The notes under the pieces were generated by a model. That model had not been told where the DNA came from, did no database searches, and saw only the letters and a program-made list of their open reading frames with translations. A stretch of 64,000 nucleotides of DNA, taken from Owenia fusiformis (Eukaryota; Annelida; Polychaeta; Sabellida; Oweniidae). The DNA lies in NCBI GenBank assembly GCA_903813345.2, contig CAIIXF020000003.1, positions 30,707,248 to 30,771,247 of the forward strand. The letters run 5' to 3'. Positions 1-12,500 of the stretch are shown piece by piece. How positions within the stretch are numbered: the first letter of the stretch is position 1; every line of letters starts with the position of its first letter. The translations under genes and the position numbers were made by a program.

Positions 1-43
1 TCGGGAAGTTGGGACATTTGACCAAGCAAAGGTCCTCCAGGCT

Positions 44-1666
44 ATGGGACTGTCTGGTAGGATACTCACTATGAGCTGATTAGGGAAATGTTGATGCCAG
101 CATTATCTAGATTTAGAACAACATCAATATTATTAATAAATATATTATGATAGTATACATAGAGTTAAGCCTTAAAACATCTGATAAAAGATGTTTTAAA
201 AATTAAATGTCTTAAAATGTCTTACTGTAAAACATTCGGAGTCATTTTATCATATTGAATCAATCATGATAATACCTTGTTTGTTCAAGGCATTGAGAGA
301 CATTGCCACTCTATTACTGTGAACAAATATAGAACTAGAGTGGAATGTTCATAATCCTTTCAGCTTTATTAAAAATCCTGTGTTTGTTTTACTTGCAGGG
401 TTGAATGGCACAAATCAGACAAAAGATGACTTGATAGATTACGTGAAGAATATTTATGACACACAGTTGGCAGAACAAGCTTTGGCCAAATACCTCTACA
501 TCTACATCTCACCTATACTACTCTTTATAGGGACATTTGGAAATATCCTCGCCGCAATTGTACTGACCAAGATGAGTATTAAATCTTGCTCCACGTGCGT
601 GTACCTTGCAGTCACCGCCATCATCGACCTCCTTGTATTGTACATCAAGTGCGGGAATGATTGGCTGTATAATCTTAATGGAACTAACCTGAGCAACATA
701 CTGTTGGTTTACTCAGACACAGTCTGTAAGGTTTATCCATTCGCCTTCAATTTTATTGCCCATCTCGCAATTTGGGTGCTAGTGGCACTAGCTGTTGAGA
801 CTTTCATTATGTGTGGGCATCCCGAGAAAGTTCGAAAAATGTGTACAATTGAGCGGGTGAGGGCAATATTATTACTTCTCACTGTCCTACTCGTGTTTGT
901 CAATGTTCACTTCTTCTGGTCATTTGCGAAGATTCCGTTATCTGAGTCATTTAACCCAGGGACTGATAATGGTCAGATATGTACTTGGACTAATAAAGCC
1001 AGCGAAGAGTTTCAATCTATCATGTGGCCAATTATGGATCTGATTATCGCTGAAGTAGTGCCATACGTAATCATAGTTATTCTCATCACGTTAGCTGGAT
1101 TGAAGCTCCTCAAGCAAAAATCAAAAAGTGCTGTGGAGATTTTAAATGAACATAAATATAGTCTTAATCCAGATGCCATTATCCAGTTACGCAAAACTTT
1201 CCTCATCATCCTGGTACTTCATCTGATTCTCACGATACCAAAATTCAGTTTCTACATTTATAAATATTTTGTGGAAGTTCAGAAGATGCGTAAATTTGAT
1301 CGGGAATACCAAAGCCAGACAGCCCTAGCTAATGCCATTTGTTCGGAGTTGGTCTATGGATTGTTAAGCTGTAAATTCTTCATATATGCTGGAACGTGTA
1401 AGAAATTCAGACATGAACTTAAGAGTATTTTAACATTAGTCTACAGAATTCATAGACGTAAATCCAATAGGCGAAAATCAGAACAGCTAATGGGAAAACC
1501 TATTTTGAATAAAGGAATTCTACAAAAGTTTGAGGATGATATGAGGAATGGTGGTATAAATGCACCCCAGTATGTAAAATATGACACAGATTTTACTCCC
1601 CCAGATGAAACTCTGGAACCATTGAGTAAACCTGTTGAACATGAAGAGATAATCACTTCCGTCTAG
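44..1666 (+). CDS. Class A (rhodopsin-like) G protein-coupled receptor, probable neuropeptide-type receptor
   Basis: A seven-helix plasma-membrane receptor of 426 residues, if translation starts at the ATG at 44. Exon 1 would be 44-56, followed by GT at 57. The second exon starts at 399 after the acceptor TTTACTTGCAG, and the frames join (M-G-L-S-G-L-N). This start is an inference, because the long exon has no early Met of its own. Approximate helices are TM1 38-61 with the GN motif, TM2 70-88, TM3 113-143, TM4 158-180, TM5 214-240, TM6 268-296 and TM7 313-336. N-glycosylation sequons (NGT, NQT) lie before TM1. A Cys before TM3 and another in loop 2 (ICTW) can form the usual disulfide. Two signatures are unusual: the DRY site reads V-E-T-F, and the NPxxY region reads F-F-I-Y-A-G-T. 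The tail is basic, then acidic. It lies on the opposite strand to RELCH and probably inside a RELCH intron. The ligand cannot be named. Confidence 0.86.
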
Positions 1667-1979
1667 TATGTTCTCATTTAAAGAGACGATGAAATAATGA
1701 GAACTGTCAGTCAATCATTCTCTCATTTCAAGAGCTAATGAAAAAAAAGAACTCTCATTTCAACTGAAAATTAGAAAAATTAGAAAAATATGACACCATA
1801 TATAGAGAAGTATCGTTATGACAACCTCTCTTCGGGACTAAATAATACAATACAATGTATAAAAAGATGAGAAAATTATTACTTGATGTAATTACAGACT
1901 TTTCTGAGATACAACTAGTTTTGAAACATGATAATTTAGATTGTAGGATTCTTTTTAAATGCATGTGTGTCAAACCAAA
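1667..1979. other. GPCR 3' flank, no gene
   Basis: AT-rich sequence after the receptor stop codon. It holds a few short imperfect copies of CTCATTTCAAGAG-like sequence and no clear AATAAA signal. I see no coding exon on either strand. Confidence 0.5.
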
Positions 1980-3370
1980 ACCATAGTGAAGGGGCTATGT
2001 ATATACTCTATATGCCTCTTAAACTACAACTATAGTGTAGGGGCTATGTAAAATATACGCTATCTGCCTCTCAAACTTCAACTATAGTGAAGGGGCTCTC
2101 TCTCTGTCTCTCAAACTACAACTATAGTGTAGGGGCAGTGTAAAATATACTCTATCTGCCTCTCAAACTACAACTATAGTGTAGGGGCTATGTAGAATAT
2201 ACTCTATCTGCCTCTTAAACTACAACTATAGTGTAGGGGCTATGTAAAATATACTGCCTCTGTCTCTCAAACAACAATTATAATATAAGGATAAATAAAA
2301 TATACTCTATCTGCCTCTCAAACTACAACTATAGTATATGGGCGGTGTAAAATATACTCTCTCTGCCTGTCAAACTTCAACTATAGTGTAGGGGCTGTGT
2401 AAAATATACTCAGTCTCTCAAACTTCAACTAAAGTGTACATGTAAAGTGTAAGTGGAAAGTTTACCTATGTAATAAATATACTCTATCTGTACAATTATA
2501 GTATAGGGTTTATGTAAAATATACTCTATCTGTACAAGTATAGTATAGGTTTATGTAAAATATACTCTATCTGTAAAAGTATAGTATAGGGTTATGTAAA
2601 ATATACTCTATCTGTACGAGTATAGTAAAGGGATTATGTAAAATATACTCTATCTGTACAAGTATAGTATAGGGTTATGTAAAATATACTCTCTCTGTAC
2701 AAGTATAGTATAGGGGTTATGTAAAATATTCTCTATCTGTACAAGTATAGTATAGGGGTTATGTAAAATATACTCTATCTGTACAAGTATAGTATAGGGT
2801 TATGTAAAATATACGCTATCTGTACAAGAATATATAGGGGTTATGTAAAATATACTCTATCTGTACAAGTATAGTAAAGGGGTTATGTAAAATATACTCT
2901 ATCTGTACAAGTATAGTATAGGGTTATGTAAAATATACGCTATCTGTACAAGTATAGTAAAGGAGTTATGTTAAATATACTCTATCTGCACAAGTATAGT
3001 ATAGGGGTTATGTAAAATATACTCTATCTGTACAAGTATACTATAGGGTTATGTAAAATATACTCTATCTGTACAAGTATAGTAAAGGGGTTATGTAAAT
3101 TATACTCTATCTGTACAAGTATAGTAAAGGGGTTATGTAAAATATACTCTACCTGTACAAGTATAGTATAGGGGTTATGTAAAATATACTCTATCTGTAC
3201 AAGTATAGTAAAGGGGTTATGTAAAATATACTCTATCTGTACAAATATAGTATAGGGGTTATGTAAAATATACTCTATCTGTACAAGTAAAGTAAAGGGG
3301 TTATGTAAAATAAACTCTATCTGTACAAGTATAGTAAAGGGGTTATGTAAAATATACTCTATATGTGCAG
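1980..3370. repeat. Minisatellite with two related unit sizes (about 52 bp, then about 42 bp)
   Basis: From about 1980 to 2460 the unit is about 52 bp and contains ACAACTATAGTGTAGGGGC and a TCTGCCTCTCAAAC segment. From about 2470 to 3370 the unit is 41-42 bp. It keeps TACTCTATCTG and TATAGTATAGGGG but lacks most of the CCTCTCAAACTAC segment. The 42-bp form therefore looks like a deletion derivative of the 52-bp form. Because 42 is a multiple of three, the minus strand shows an open frame of 14-residue repeats, which I treat as an artefact. Confidence 0.9.
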
Positions 3371-4797
3371 ATGTCTCTAAAACTGTAAAAACTGTAAATG
3401 TACATGTATATGGTGTTTCAATTGGTTTTCCAGCAGAAAATGAAGTCTTGAAAATCAAACCCCCGTCTATCATGTGGATTCAGCAAAAATATATATATCA
3501 CCATTGTAAAATAGATAATAAAAAAATTATCTAACGGAATATATGAAATGCATGCAGAAACATAACACAACATATAACGCAATCTTAATAACATCATTTA
3601 TATTGTAAAACTAAGATACGTAGATTGTGTACTTTGAATGCAAATTTAATCCCATGTGGGAGAATGTACAAATGTGTTAGTAAGAGAAAGCTGTCTAAAC
3701 AGTATACTAATGAGCAGCTAACTGTATCTGTATCCACTAAGGGATAGATGTGGTTTTCTGAACCCAACTTGACAAATTAACAACAAAATGGGCTGACGTA
3801 TAAGACACTGAATGGCCCCCTGCCAGAAAAAACTTTGTGCTGAATAAGTGCTATCGTTTTCCATGCAAAATTAGCACAAACTAAAGTTAGTGCAATTTTG
3901 TGCTAATACAAAAATCAGTACAACCACAGAGAAAATGACTGCAGAGCAGATTAAGAGTATAGCATAAGAAAATACAAACCAAAAGATGATACATGATAAA
4001 TTAAGGCATGTATGTAGATTTAAACAGAAGATGGTTCATTATCGCGGTGACTCAATTTGAATATGACACAAAGGCGTTTGTGATTTAGCAGAATACCAGT
4101 TCAGTATGAACTGAGGAACCCAGTTACAGACACAAGTCGAGTAGTTTCTTGTCATGTATGAACGTTCATTGTAAAGGTTTTTGTGTTATGGAATAGGGTA
4201 TCTGGGGTGATTGTTTATATATTGTACAAGTATTTATATTGTAAACACAGATATAATGGTGATTATGTGAATAAATGGATTGTTTGCATCAAAGGCCTAT
4301 TATGTTGTAATATATTTTAATTGCAACATCAACATGAACCTCTTGTGTATACACTGAGTAAATCAAAAGTACTCATACTTAAAATATTATTTATCCAATT
4401 TAAAATGTATGGCATGCATCAGACTTTACTATTTTCAGGAATTAAACATCACATATTGTAAATTAATGTTTAATCAATCGGTAAACACTGGCAAACAATT
4501 CAAAATGCTGTAGTATCCAGGAGGTTAATACAAAAAATACAGTCAGGCATAAACTATGAACAAGGCAGCTACTGCCTTGATATAATAAATATTGTAAAAA
4601 GAATTGACATCTTTATATCAATGCTTTTTACATGAGAATTTATAAGTATTATTTAGTACTTCATGTCTTAAATAGAAGACATACTTGTACTTTTTTAAAT
4701 GACATAAAATGTCTTAAACTGTGTAAAACATTTCAAGGTCATTATTGATCTCCTCGTTTATAGACTCCAAACATTAAGGATATTGTAAGATAATGCC
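3371..4797. other. AT-rich non-coding stretch
   Basis: No exon with flanking splice sites is recognisable on either strand. The terminal RELCH exons, which should come after the exon at 6417, were looked for here and not found. Confidence 0.5.
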
Positions 4798-6052
4798 TCA
4801 TGCATGCCTCGTAGCCAGGTTTTGGTTAGGGGGGGCTCGACCCCCCCCCCCCCCCCCATCCACACACAAAAATGTTTTTATGCTTAACCAACTTCGCATT
4901 GTGACCACAAGGGTGTTATTAACAAGACACCAGGGGTGGCCACGAAAACCAGGGAGGGGACCCAAAAATGTCCGCGCTGAAGAAAATATGAGCCCAAATT
5001 TTGAAAAATGCCCAGTAATCTCCTAATGTTGTTAAAAATGACTAGTTGATTGATTTAGACGGAACAAAATTCGAGCCTGTAAAATGATAGCTTGGGAGTG
5101 ATCTAGTTAGAGGTCATGCTCCCCCGGAAAATTTAGGAGTTTTGGGCTGATTTAGTGTGTTCTGGGCGATTCTAGGATCAAAATATATGATTAACATATT
5201 TCAAAAAATTGAATTTTTAGGCTAATTTGGCGCATTCTGGGCAATTCTGGTGCATTCTGAGCGATTCTAGGCCCAAAATATATGAATTTTTAGGCTTTTT
5301 AGGGCATTCTGGGTGATTCTGATGCGTTCTGATCGTACTAGGGATCAAAATATATGATTTATGTATTCTAAGAATTCGAATTTTTAGGCTTATTTGACAC
5401 GTTCTGAGCGATTCTAGGATCAAAATATATGATTTATTAAAAAATCAGGGGCATGCTCCCCTGAAAAAGTTAAAATCTTTGGGCTGATTTAGTGCGTTCT
5501 GGGCAATTCGAGGATCAAAATATATGATTTATGTATTTAAATAAGAATTGAATATTAGGCTTATTTTGGCACCTTCTGTGCGATAAAAGGATCAAAATAT
5601 ATGATTAATTTCCGAATCATTCAGTTGCCTTAAGCTATTCTACAGTTTGGTTAAAAATAAGAGAATTTTCAAGAGGTCATACATCAGTGGATGAGAGTAT
5701 ACAAAATCTAAAATAAACAAGTTTTAAGGGATATGTATCTAGACAATATTTGAGACTATAGGGCTTTCAAAACACCATGGTTTGCATATGGTGATAGAAA
5801 ATCCACCTGTCATTTATTTTGTTCCAAACTGTAGTTCTAGATCGAGTCAATTTAGAATTTTATAAAAAGAAATTAGCAATCACATTAAAATACACAGTAC
5901 ATATGCCACCAAATGTTACCTTTTACCTCGAAATGTCAGAAAATTTTACAAGAAAGCAAAAAAAAGGTAGGTCCACATTTTTTTAGGAGATATCTGGGGG
6001 GGCTCGCACGAGCCCCCCAAGCCCCCCCCCCCCTGGCTACGGGCCTGACATG
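4798..6052. mobile_element. Non-autonomous inverted-repeat element with poly-C/G ends
   Basis: The left end reads CGTAGCCAGGTTTTGGTTAG followed by a G run, GGCTCG and a long C run. The right end holds the inverted form, ending CCCCTGGCTACGGGCCTG. This gives imperfect terminal inverted repeats of about 35 bp around about 1.25 kb. Inside are diverged tandem repeats with GATTCTAGGATCAAAATATA and TTAGGCTTATTTGGCGCG-like phrases. There is no transposase frame. No target duplication is obvious, so the exact ends are uncertain. Confidence 0.7.
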
Positions 6053-6416
6053 TATGTATTCTATATGATTCACCTCAAAATAACGTGAGATGAAATCTTA
6101 CAAAATTAATTGATCAAATAGATTCAATGAAGAAACAAAACTGTTGCTCTGTACATCTCAGAAAATTGTTATTTCAAAGAGACTCATTGGAAACTCTTGA
6201 GAAAGTCTCATAAAATCAGTGTTGATCTAATCCAATGAATTCCCTCTTTGTCACCTTTTACCAAATCTCTCAAAAATCCATGTTATATCATATGCAACAT
6301 TTTTAAAATCCTTTGTCTTGAATAATTATTATTTTTGATAAAATGAGCAAGCAAGATTTAGCATATGGCTGATATACATTTCCCACTTTAAACATATAGA
6401 AAAAATTTGTACTCAC

Positions 6417-6555
6417 AATCATCCCTGAAACGTGGCTCTGCATTGGGACCTATTCTAGCAAATGTACGGATGATCTCTACCAACATTGTATGCTGATCAT
6501 GATACATAGGATCATCCATGAATGTTTGGAACTGCATATAGACTTTGTCTAGCAT
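6417..6555 (-). CDS. RELCH: RELCH HEAT-repeat exon (last one seen in the window)
   Basis: A 139-nt exon between TTTTTCAG and GTGAGT. It enters in phase 0 and leaves in phase 1. It contains DDPMYHDQH and EIIRTFARIGPNAEPRFRDD, which match a conserved C-terminal HEAT region. The frame stays open into an exon that is not in the window. Confidence 0.93.
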
Positions 6556-9500
6556 CTGAAAAAGAACAATTTTCGTGTTATAAACAATCTTTCTGTTATT
6601 ACTACACTGTATTAATTTTGAGCATTTTTAGAATATTTATGAATCCTTTTCGGAATTTACTTTAATTCTTAAAATAAATTGAAAAAGTGTAAATTTTTAC
6701 ATTAAATTAAGTTATAAGCCTGATATTATTCATTTTCCTTTGCCTACCGTAAGTTAACTTATATAATTTTGCAATACATTTCTCAATCTCCTGGCCATTA
6801 AAATCCTGGGTCAAAATCTCTATTTTTCACAAAACTAATTTTACAAAGGCTCAAACCTTTCATTAAATCTTATCAAGGATTGAAGTTACATTCTTACGAA
6901 ATTGCTTTTGTGAAAAATTGGCACACCTATACTGACACTGGCCCAAGCCCCTTAGATCTAGATATTAGAGAAATTCAATAATTTATGAATCCAAATCAAC
7001 CGTCATATACAACACTCTCTGGAAACTCTGTGTTCTTAATTCAGTCTCTATTCATTGGTGACCGCTCACTATTTAAAGGCCATTGGGCCTGTAAATAATT
7101 ATCAACTAAAGAACTTGTACTACTTTTATCTACACTCAATATTAGTTTTACTTTCAAGTTATAACCATTTCATCATTTAATGTTTGCTTCAAAAATGATA
7201 TTTTATTTTCTGTAAAGGTACTGCTTTAAATAAATCAGTTCTTTAATGTATCATGCATATACTTTGTTTCTAGTACTTAAAGTGGCTCACTTCTCTTTGA
7301 GTAACATTTTCTACTATTGCACCGAACCCTGGAACTGTTGCTATTCTGACTGATCTGAAAATGTAAATTATACATGTACAGTATGAAAAATGCACAATGG
7401 AGATAGATACATGCAACTACATTTATGTGATTGGAGAATGGAGACGGAATACTGTTTCTTCTTGCATTTCTTTAGTTCGATTGTGTTTTACATGGCCGTT
7501 GTGCTTATATATTTAGCTTATATGACTGAACAAAATAAGAAATCATGAGAATTAGAGATAAGTACAGATTTAAAACTTTGATTGATTTCATTACATAGCA
7601 TAGCAATAAAGACAATATATTAACCAAAGTAAACACTTCTTTGAAACATTGCTAAAAGGAATTCCATGACACATTATGATATCCTCATTTTCATAAACTG
7701 AGGAATTTCTTATATTAATGAAAAATAATCAAGAAAATGACACGTGGTGATATAGAAGTTAATTAAAAAAGACCATAAAAGGCTAAAAACATCAAGACAA
7801 ATAGACAACATACAACATGCATGCGACAACAATACATCATACACACAAGAAATAACATCAAGACATTGATAAATACCACATGAACATTTGGCAAACATTA
7901 CATGGGGGGTAAGGTATTCAGCTAACATTCCACAATACACTGCCTTGGATTACTATGAGCACAATCAGGTTGACAAATTTAAGGCTACGTTATTTTGAAA
8001 AAACTGCATATCAGAAAAAATCAGCAATATATAAGTAGCTAGCATTGGGCATTTTAATATAAATGGGTATAAATTATTCAAAAGTGATAAACAATTATAT
8101 TCAAAAATATTCAAACAATATCATGAAACTATACTCTATGATTGGTCGATGAGGGTCACATGACTTACATTTCCGGGTCATTGGCAAGAGTTACAAGCGC
8201 AGGAGCTACTCGGTTGGCAACAAGGCTCTGTGAGACCCCTTTAACTAGAAGCTAAAAATAGACAATGACATCACAATGCTAAATATAGATTATGATGTCA
8301 TCAGCAGCAATGTACAATAAATACAGACAACACGCAATTCTTAAAATCGCGGATTCGGTAGTATTGAATCTCTAATAAAGATGGCGCGAAAGTTTTTCCT
8401 TATAAGGTCAAAATATTTCCCATGATGCAGTTCGCGGGGGAACAAAATTTTTCTACCTTGTTTTTCCCCGTTGGTTTAACATGGGGATTTTCATACCCAT
8501 TTTTCAAGCGATATTTTCGATCGAATCTCCATGCGATCGGAGAAAACAAACTATCAGAAACAATTAGTATTTTAATAATCTTTATATAACATATATTTTT
8601 TTTCATTTTATTGGCTCCTAACGGGGTGAAAACAATGATTGAAAATGGGAGTATATTCCGGAAGAGAAGAAGTCACGTGACTAGTCGCCATATTGGAAAA
8701 AGCAATTCCATTCGACTTTCAACACGTTCATGCCAATATTACCGCACTACAAACTGTAACATCGATGCAACAACTGAATAAAAGTACTCATCTTCATATT
8801 ACATTATAGAGTTACGTTGAAAACCCACAAACAACTGAGCATTTGACCAAAGAAGACACGTCGCTATTATCTAGGTCAAGTTTAGTGGTTCGAAAGCAAA
8901 TCTTACATACTCGTTTCCGAATTTTGTTGTTAATTGTATAATCTTTTATTGATTAAATCTGGTATACTGACTATTAATTCAATGACAAAGAAGAAGAATT
9001 CCGATGGTGTCATTTTTTTATTTAGCTTGCGGGTGTAAAAACAAAATTGCGTAATTAATTTGATTTAGAACTTTCGGGTCTCACAAATAGCTACACGAAA
9101 TGCATCGTTGAAAAATATTGACCAATCAAATTTTGTCCTTTTTGAGTACATATATGCACCATATATGCGAACGTTCTGATTCAAAGAGCGAACAGCGAAA
9201 TGGAGAATTACACATGGCTGCCTCTTATCATAATGCATATTGCATACCTAGATCCTGAAGTAAAAATAACTACACAACTGCACAATGAATTTTCATCATC
9301 GTCATTCTTATTTTCATTTTTGTCTTTCTTTTTTCATTATTGTCTTTCTAATTTTTATTTTTTATCTTCCTTATTTTCATTATTATCTTTCTGTCTTTCT
9401 TATTTTTGTCACGACAATCAAGAAAGGAAACACTTCTTCTAAGAAACAAAATGATAAAAATAAGAGTGAAACAATGAAAAGCCATACTAAAACTGTTTCA

Positions 9501-12500
9501 AAAGTTGTTTAAAGACCTATATAACTCCATCAATTTTCAAAACATCAATGATCTCTGAGTGATCTGCCCATTGTAAAAGAAGTGGGTGATAAAATCAGTT
9601 TCCATCAATGTCAATATGATGAAATATTGAAACTTTTGAAACTAGGATATTGCATCCTGTACAGAAATGAGTGCAAGGTTGTAACTTTTGAAACAATTTG
9701 TAACATCATGGACCAATATTTCCTTTACTATCCCTTATAAGTAAAATGGTGGTAATATGTGTAAAAGACATCACAACATATGGATCCATATTTTTTGATT
9801 TCAGTACAAAAATTAAATAATTAACGTGATATAAATTCTGCTCTGTGTGATTCAAGCTGAATTTTGGGATTAAACACTATATCAACACAAAAGCAATATA
9901 AATTCTAAAACATTAATCAACTAGTTAAAATAATATCTAATAATTAAATTAAACATAAATAAAAATGTAACTAAAATAAATCTGAGTAATTTTACGCTGC
10001 ACCTTTACATTACAGTAAATAATGCAATGCAAAATGGCACTCATCACACCAACAATATAAAGATTTGTTTCTGCTGTTTTCATTTTTATTTTTATTTTTA
10101 TATTAACCTATTAAAATGCAGCATTCACTCAAATTATAGGCTTGGTAAATTTTGAGACCGAGAGCTCTAAATATTTCGAAAAGATTTTGGTAATACTAAA
10201 TTGTAGATTAAACCTAGTATTGTTGATGTTATACTATAAAAGTAAAAGCAAATCAAAATTAATCCTCAACCCACATAACTGTTTACAAAAACTACTACAA
10301 TGTCTTACAATTCTGGGTCATGGGCTAATGTTATGAGAGCTGGAAGGGCTCTTTTAAATACAAGTCTGTCGTCCAACTTGCTTGTGACTTTCTGCAAATA
10401 ACGATGGCATTTAGGCAAAATAAGAATCCATGACCTAACTGGACTTAAATTGAACATTGAGGTGTTTGAATTGATTCCAACGCATTTGAGGAAATTGGGA
10501 TGTTTTGGCCACTTCACTCTGTTTATCGACTGATTGTTTTTATCCACGACTAGGTTTTCATCATATTCTGTTCGTAATCCAATGCCATCTATTATGACAC
10601 TATGAAGTTAATAATATATAGCCACATTTGGAACTCTATATGAAGAGAAATAGAGAACTCTTTGAGGTAAAATACATATGAGACCTGGTGTATTAGTCAA
10701 CTGGGGGAAACCATATTACAGGGTGACCCAAAAATACAACCATATATTTTTGCAAGTTTGTCAAAAATGATAAAATCCTCTTGAATTTTCTTAAGAAGAT
10801 AATATTCACCTTTCCCCAAAGTGTACTCATTTGACCGCTTCGCTGATTGGACGATGAAAATCAATAACGTCAAAGCAGGGCACATTTCGCGCCAAAACTT
10901 CAATTAGTATTAGATCGCCGATTGAGTGAAATAGATCTCATTATAAAATGATAACAAAACTAAGTGAAATATATTTTTCTGACTATTTTGTCTTAAGCTG
11001 TGTCTTAAATACACCACCCGGTAAATCAAACTATAGAAATAATTGTGATACGAGTGCTCATCTTTGAACAAAGTGAATCCAACTACGCAGACCAGATTGA
11101 CAATCATTCAAACAATAATATACATTTATCATGATTATTCAATTAAATAGTTCATTATGTTTCTAATAAAAAGTATATGAGGAACAGTTTTAAATGTCAG
11201 AGTCCACTTGCATTTTTCTCATCAGGTTGACCCAATAATTTGCGATTGCTCATGGTCAAATTATATATTGAAGTAACTAATATTCATCATACTGTAGTAG
11301 TTTGCATTTTAATTGCAATTCAAAGCTTAATTACAGGCCCGTAGTCAAAAAGTTACCCCTTAGTAAAACCGCTCCCCAAAGTAAATCCTGACTACGGGCT
11401 TGAATTGCCGGAGTTTCTCTCTTGTAGGTCTACGTCCAAAAATATCCTGATAGTTCTCTTAAAGATCGATATTTATAAGAATGCCCATGGGCTTTTCAAG
11501 AGATAAATCTCTTGAAATAGACGATCGTGGGTAAAACAAGCAACTCTGGTACATTGTCTCAAAGCATACATGAACGACTTTAACATTGTTCAGTGAAATT
11601 AGTCATCACTCATGTAACCATTGTCAAATTCTTTGGCAGACATAAAAGTAACATTGTCATGTGGTACAATAGCTGGCTGAACGTAAGCGATAATAACGCA
11701 CCGTTGGCCCAGATTTGAGAGTTGAATACTTTTTCTTCAAGGTTAAGCCGTATCCCCTTCTTCACCCCATGAGAAAATATTACACGAACTTAAGATTACC
11801 ATGAGATGTTGACATTTTGACAGTCAAGAACTAAACATGGGGTTTTGTACAGTCGGCGTAATTTGAAAATGTACAGGAAACATTGGACTCTTCACATTAA
11901 TATTTCTCTATTTATTTGATTTCCCAGAACAATATAAAGAAGGGGAATATAGACGTGAGTATAATTAATTCAATTCCATGACATTTATCATAAATATTAT
12001 TACTATTCAACATAATTTGACAATAAAAGTAACCCGTTTCCGTCACGATTCACATTGACTCCTAATGTGTTTAGATTTTCCCGCGAAAATCTGCCCTACT
12101 CTGACGTCAGAGATTTCAGATTTGCTAGTTATAATATTCATGAGCTGACTTTGGGGAAAGGTGAATAGTGTTCAATTGAGCAAACACAAAATAGGGATGC
12201 ACTCATAACATCAACTGCCTTGAGTTTAAAGATGGCATTTCAATTCATCTTTTTTAAGACTTGATCCAAATTCAGCCCAGTCAGAATACTATTGAAATAT
12301 CTGGACACCCTTCATAAAGCAAACTTCCCTACAATGTTAGTATGCATATGTCATCTGCAATTCATGTTAAAACCACCACACCAAAAAGCTTAAGTATAAA
12401 GGCAACTGAAGAAACTATTATTAATCAATATATTACTACAACTGATGAAATTCCAAATGAAATGCATATTGACTAGCTGCAACTCAGTCAAAACAAAAAG

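Noticed and set aside
3024-3473. A 149-residue minus-strand open frame with 14-residue repeats
   Set aside because: It is a by-product of the 42-bp minisatellite, whose length is a multiple of three. It has no splice context or non-repeat domain.
4793-5026. A plus-strand frame with a proline run
   Set aside because: The prolines come from the poly-C end of the mobile element. The frame has no start context or homology.
1667-6416. Terminal RELCH exons between the GPCR and position 6417
   Set aside because: I looked for the conserved IPHLHKL-like continuation on the minus strand and found none, so these exons are taken to lie below position 1.
10719-10760. Mariner-like end (CAGGGTGACCCAAAAAT)
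   Set aside because: Only one end is visible and no partner or TA-flanked inverse was found nearby, so it is not listed as an element. Similar single ends occur at 41130 and 59460.
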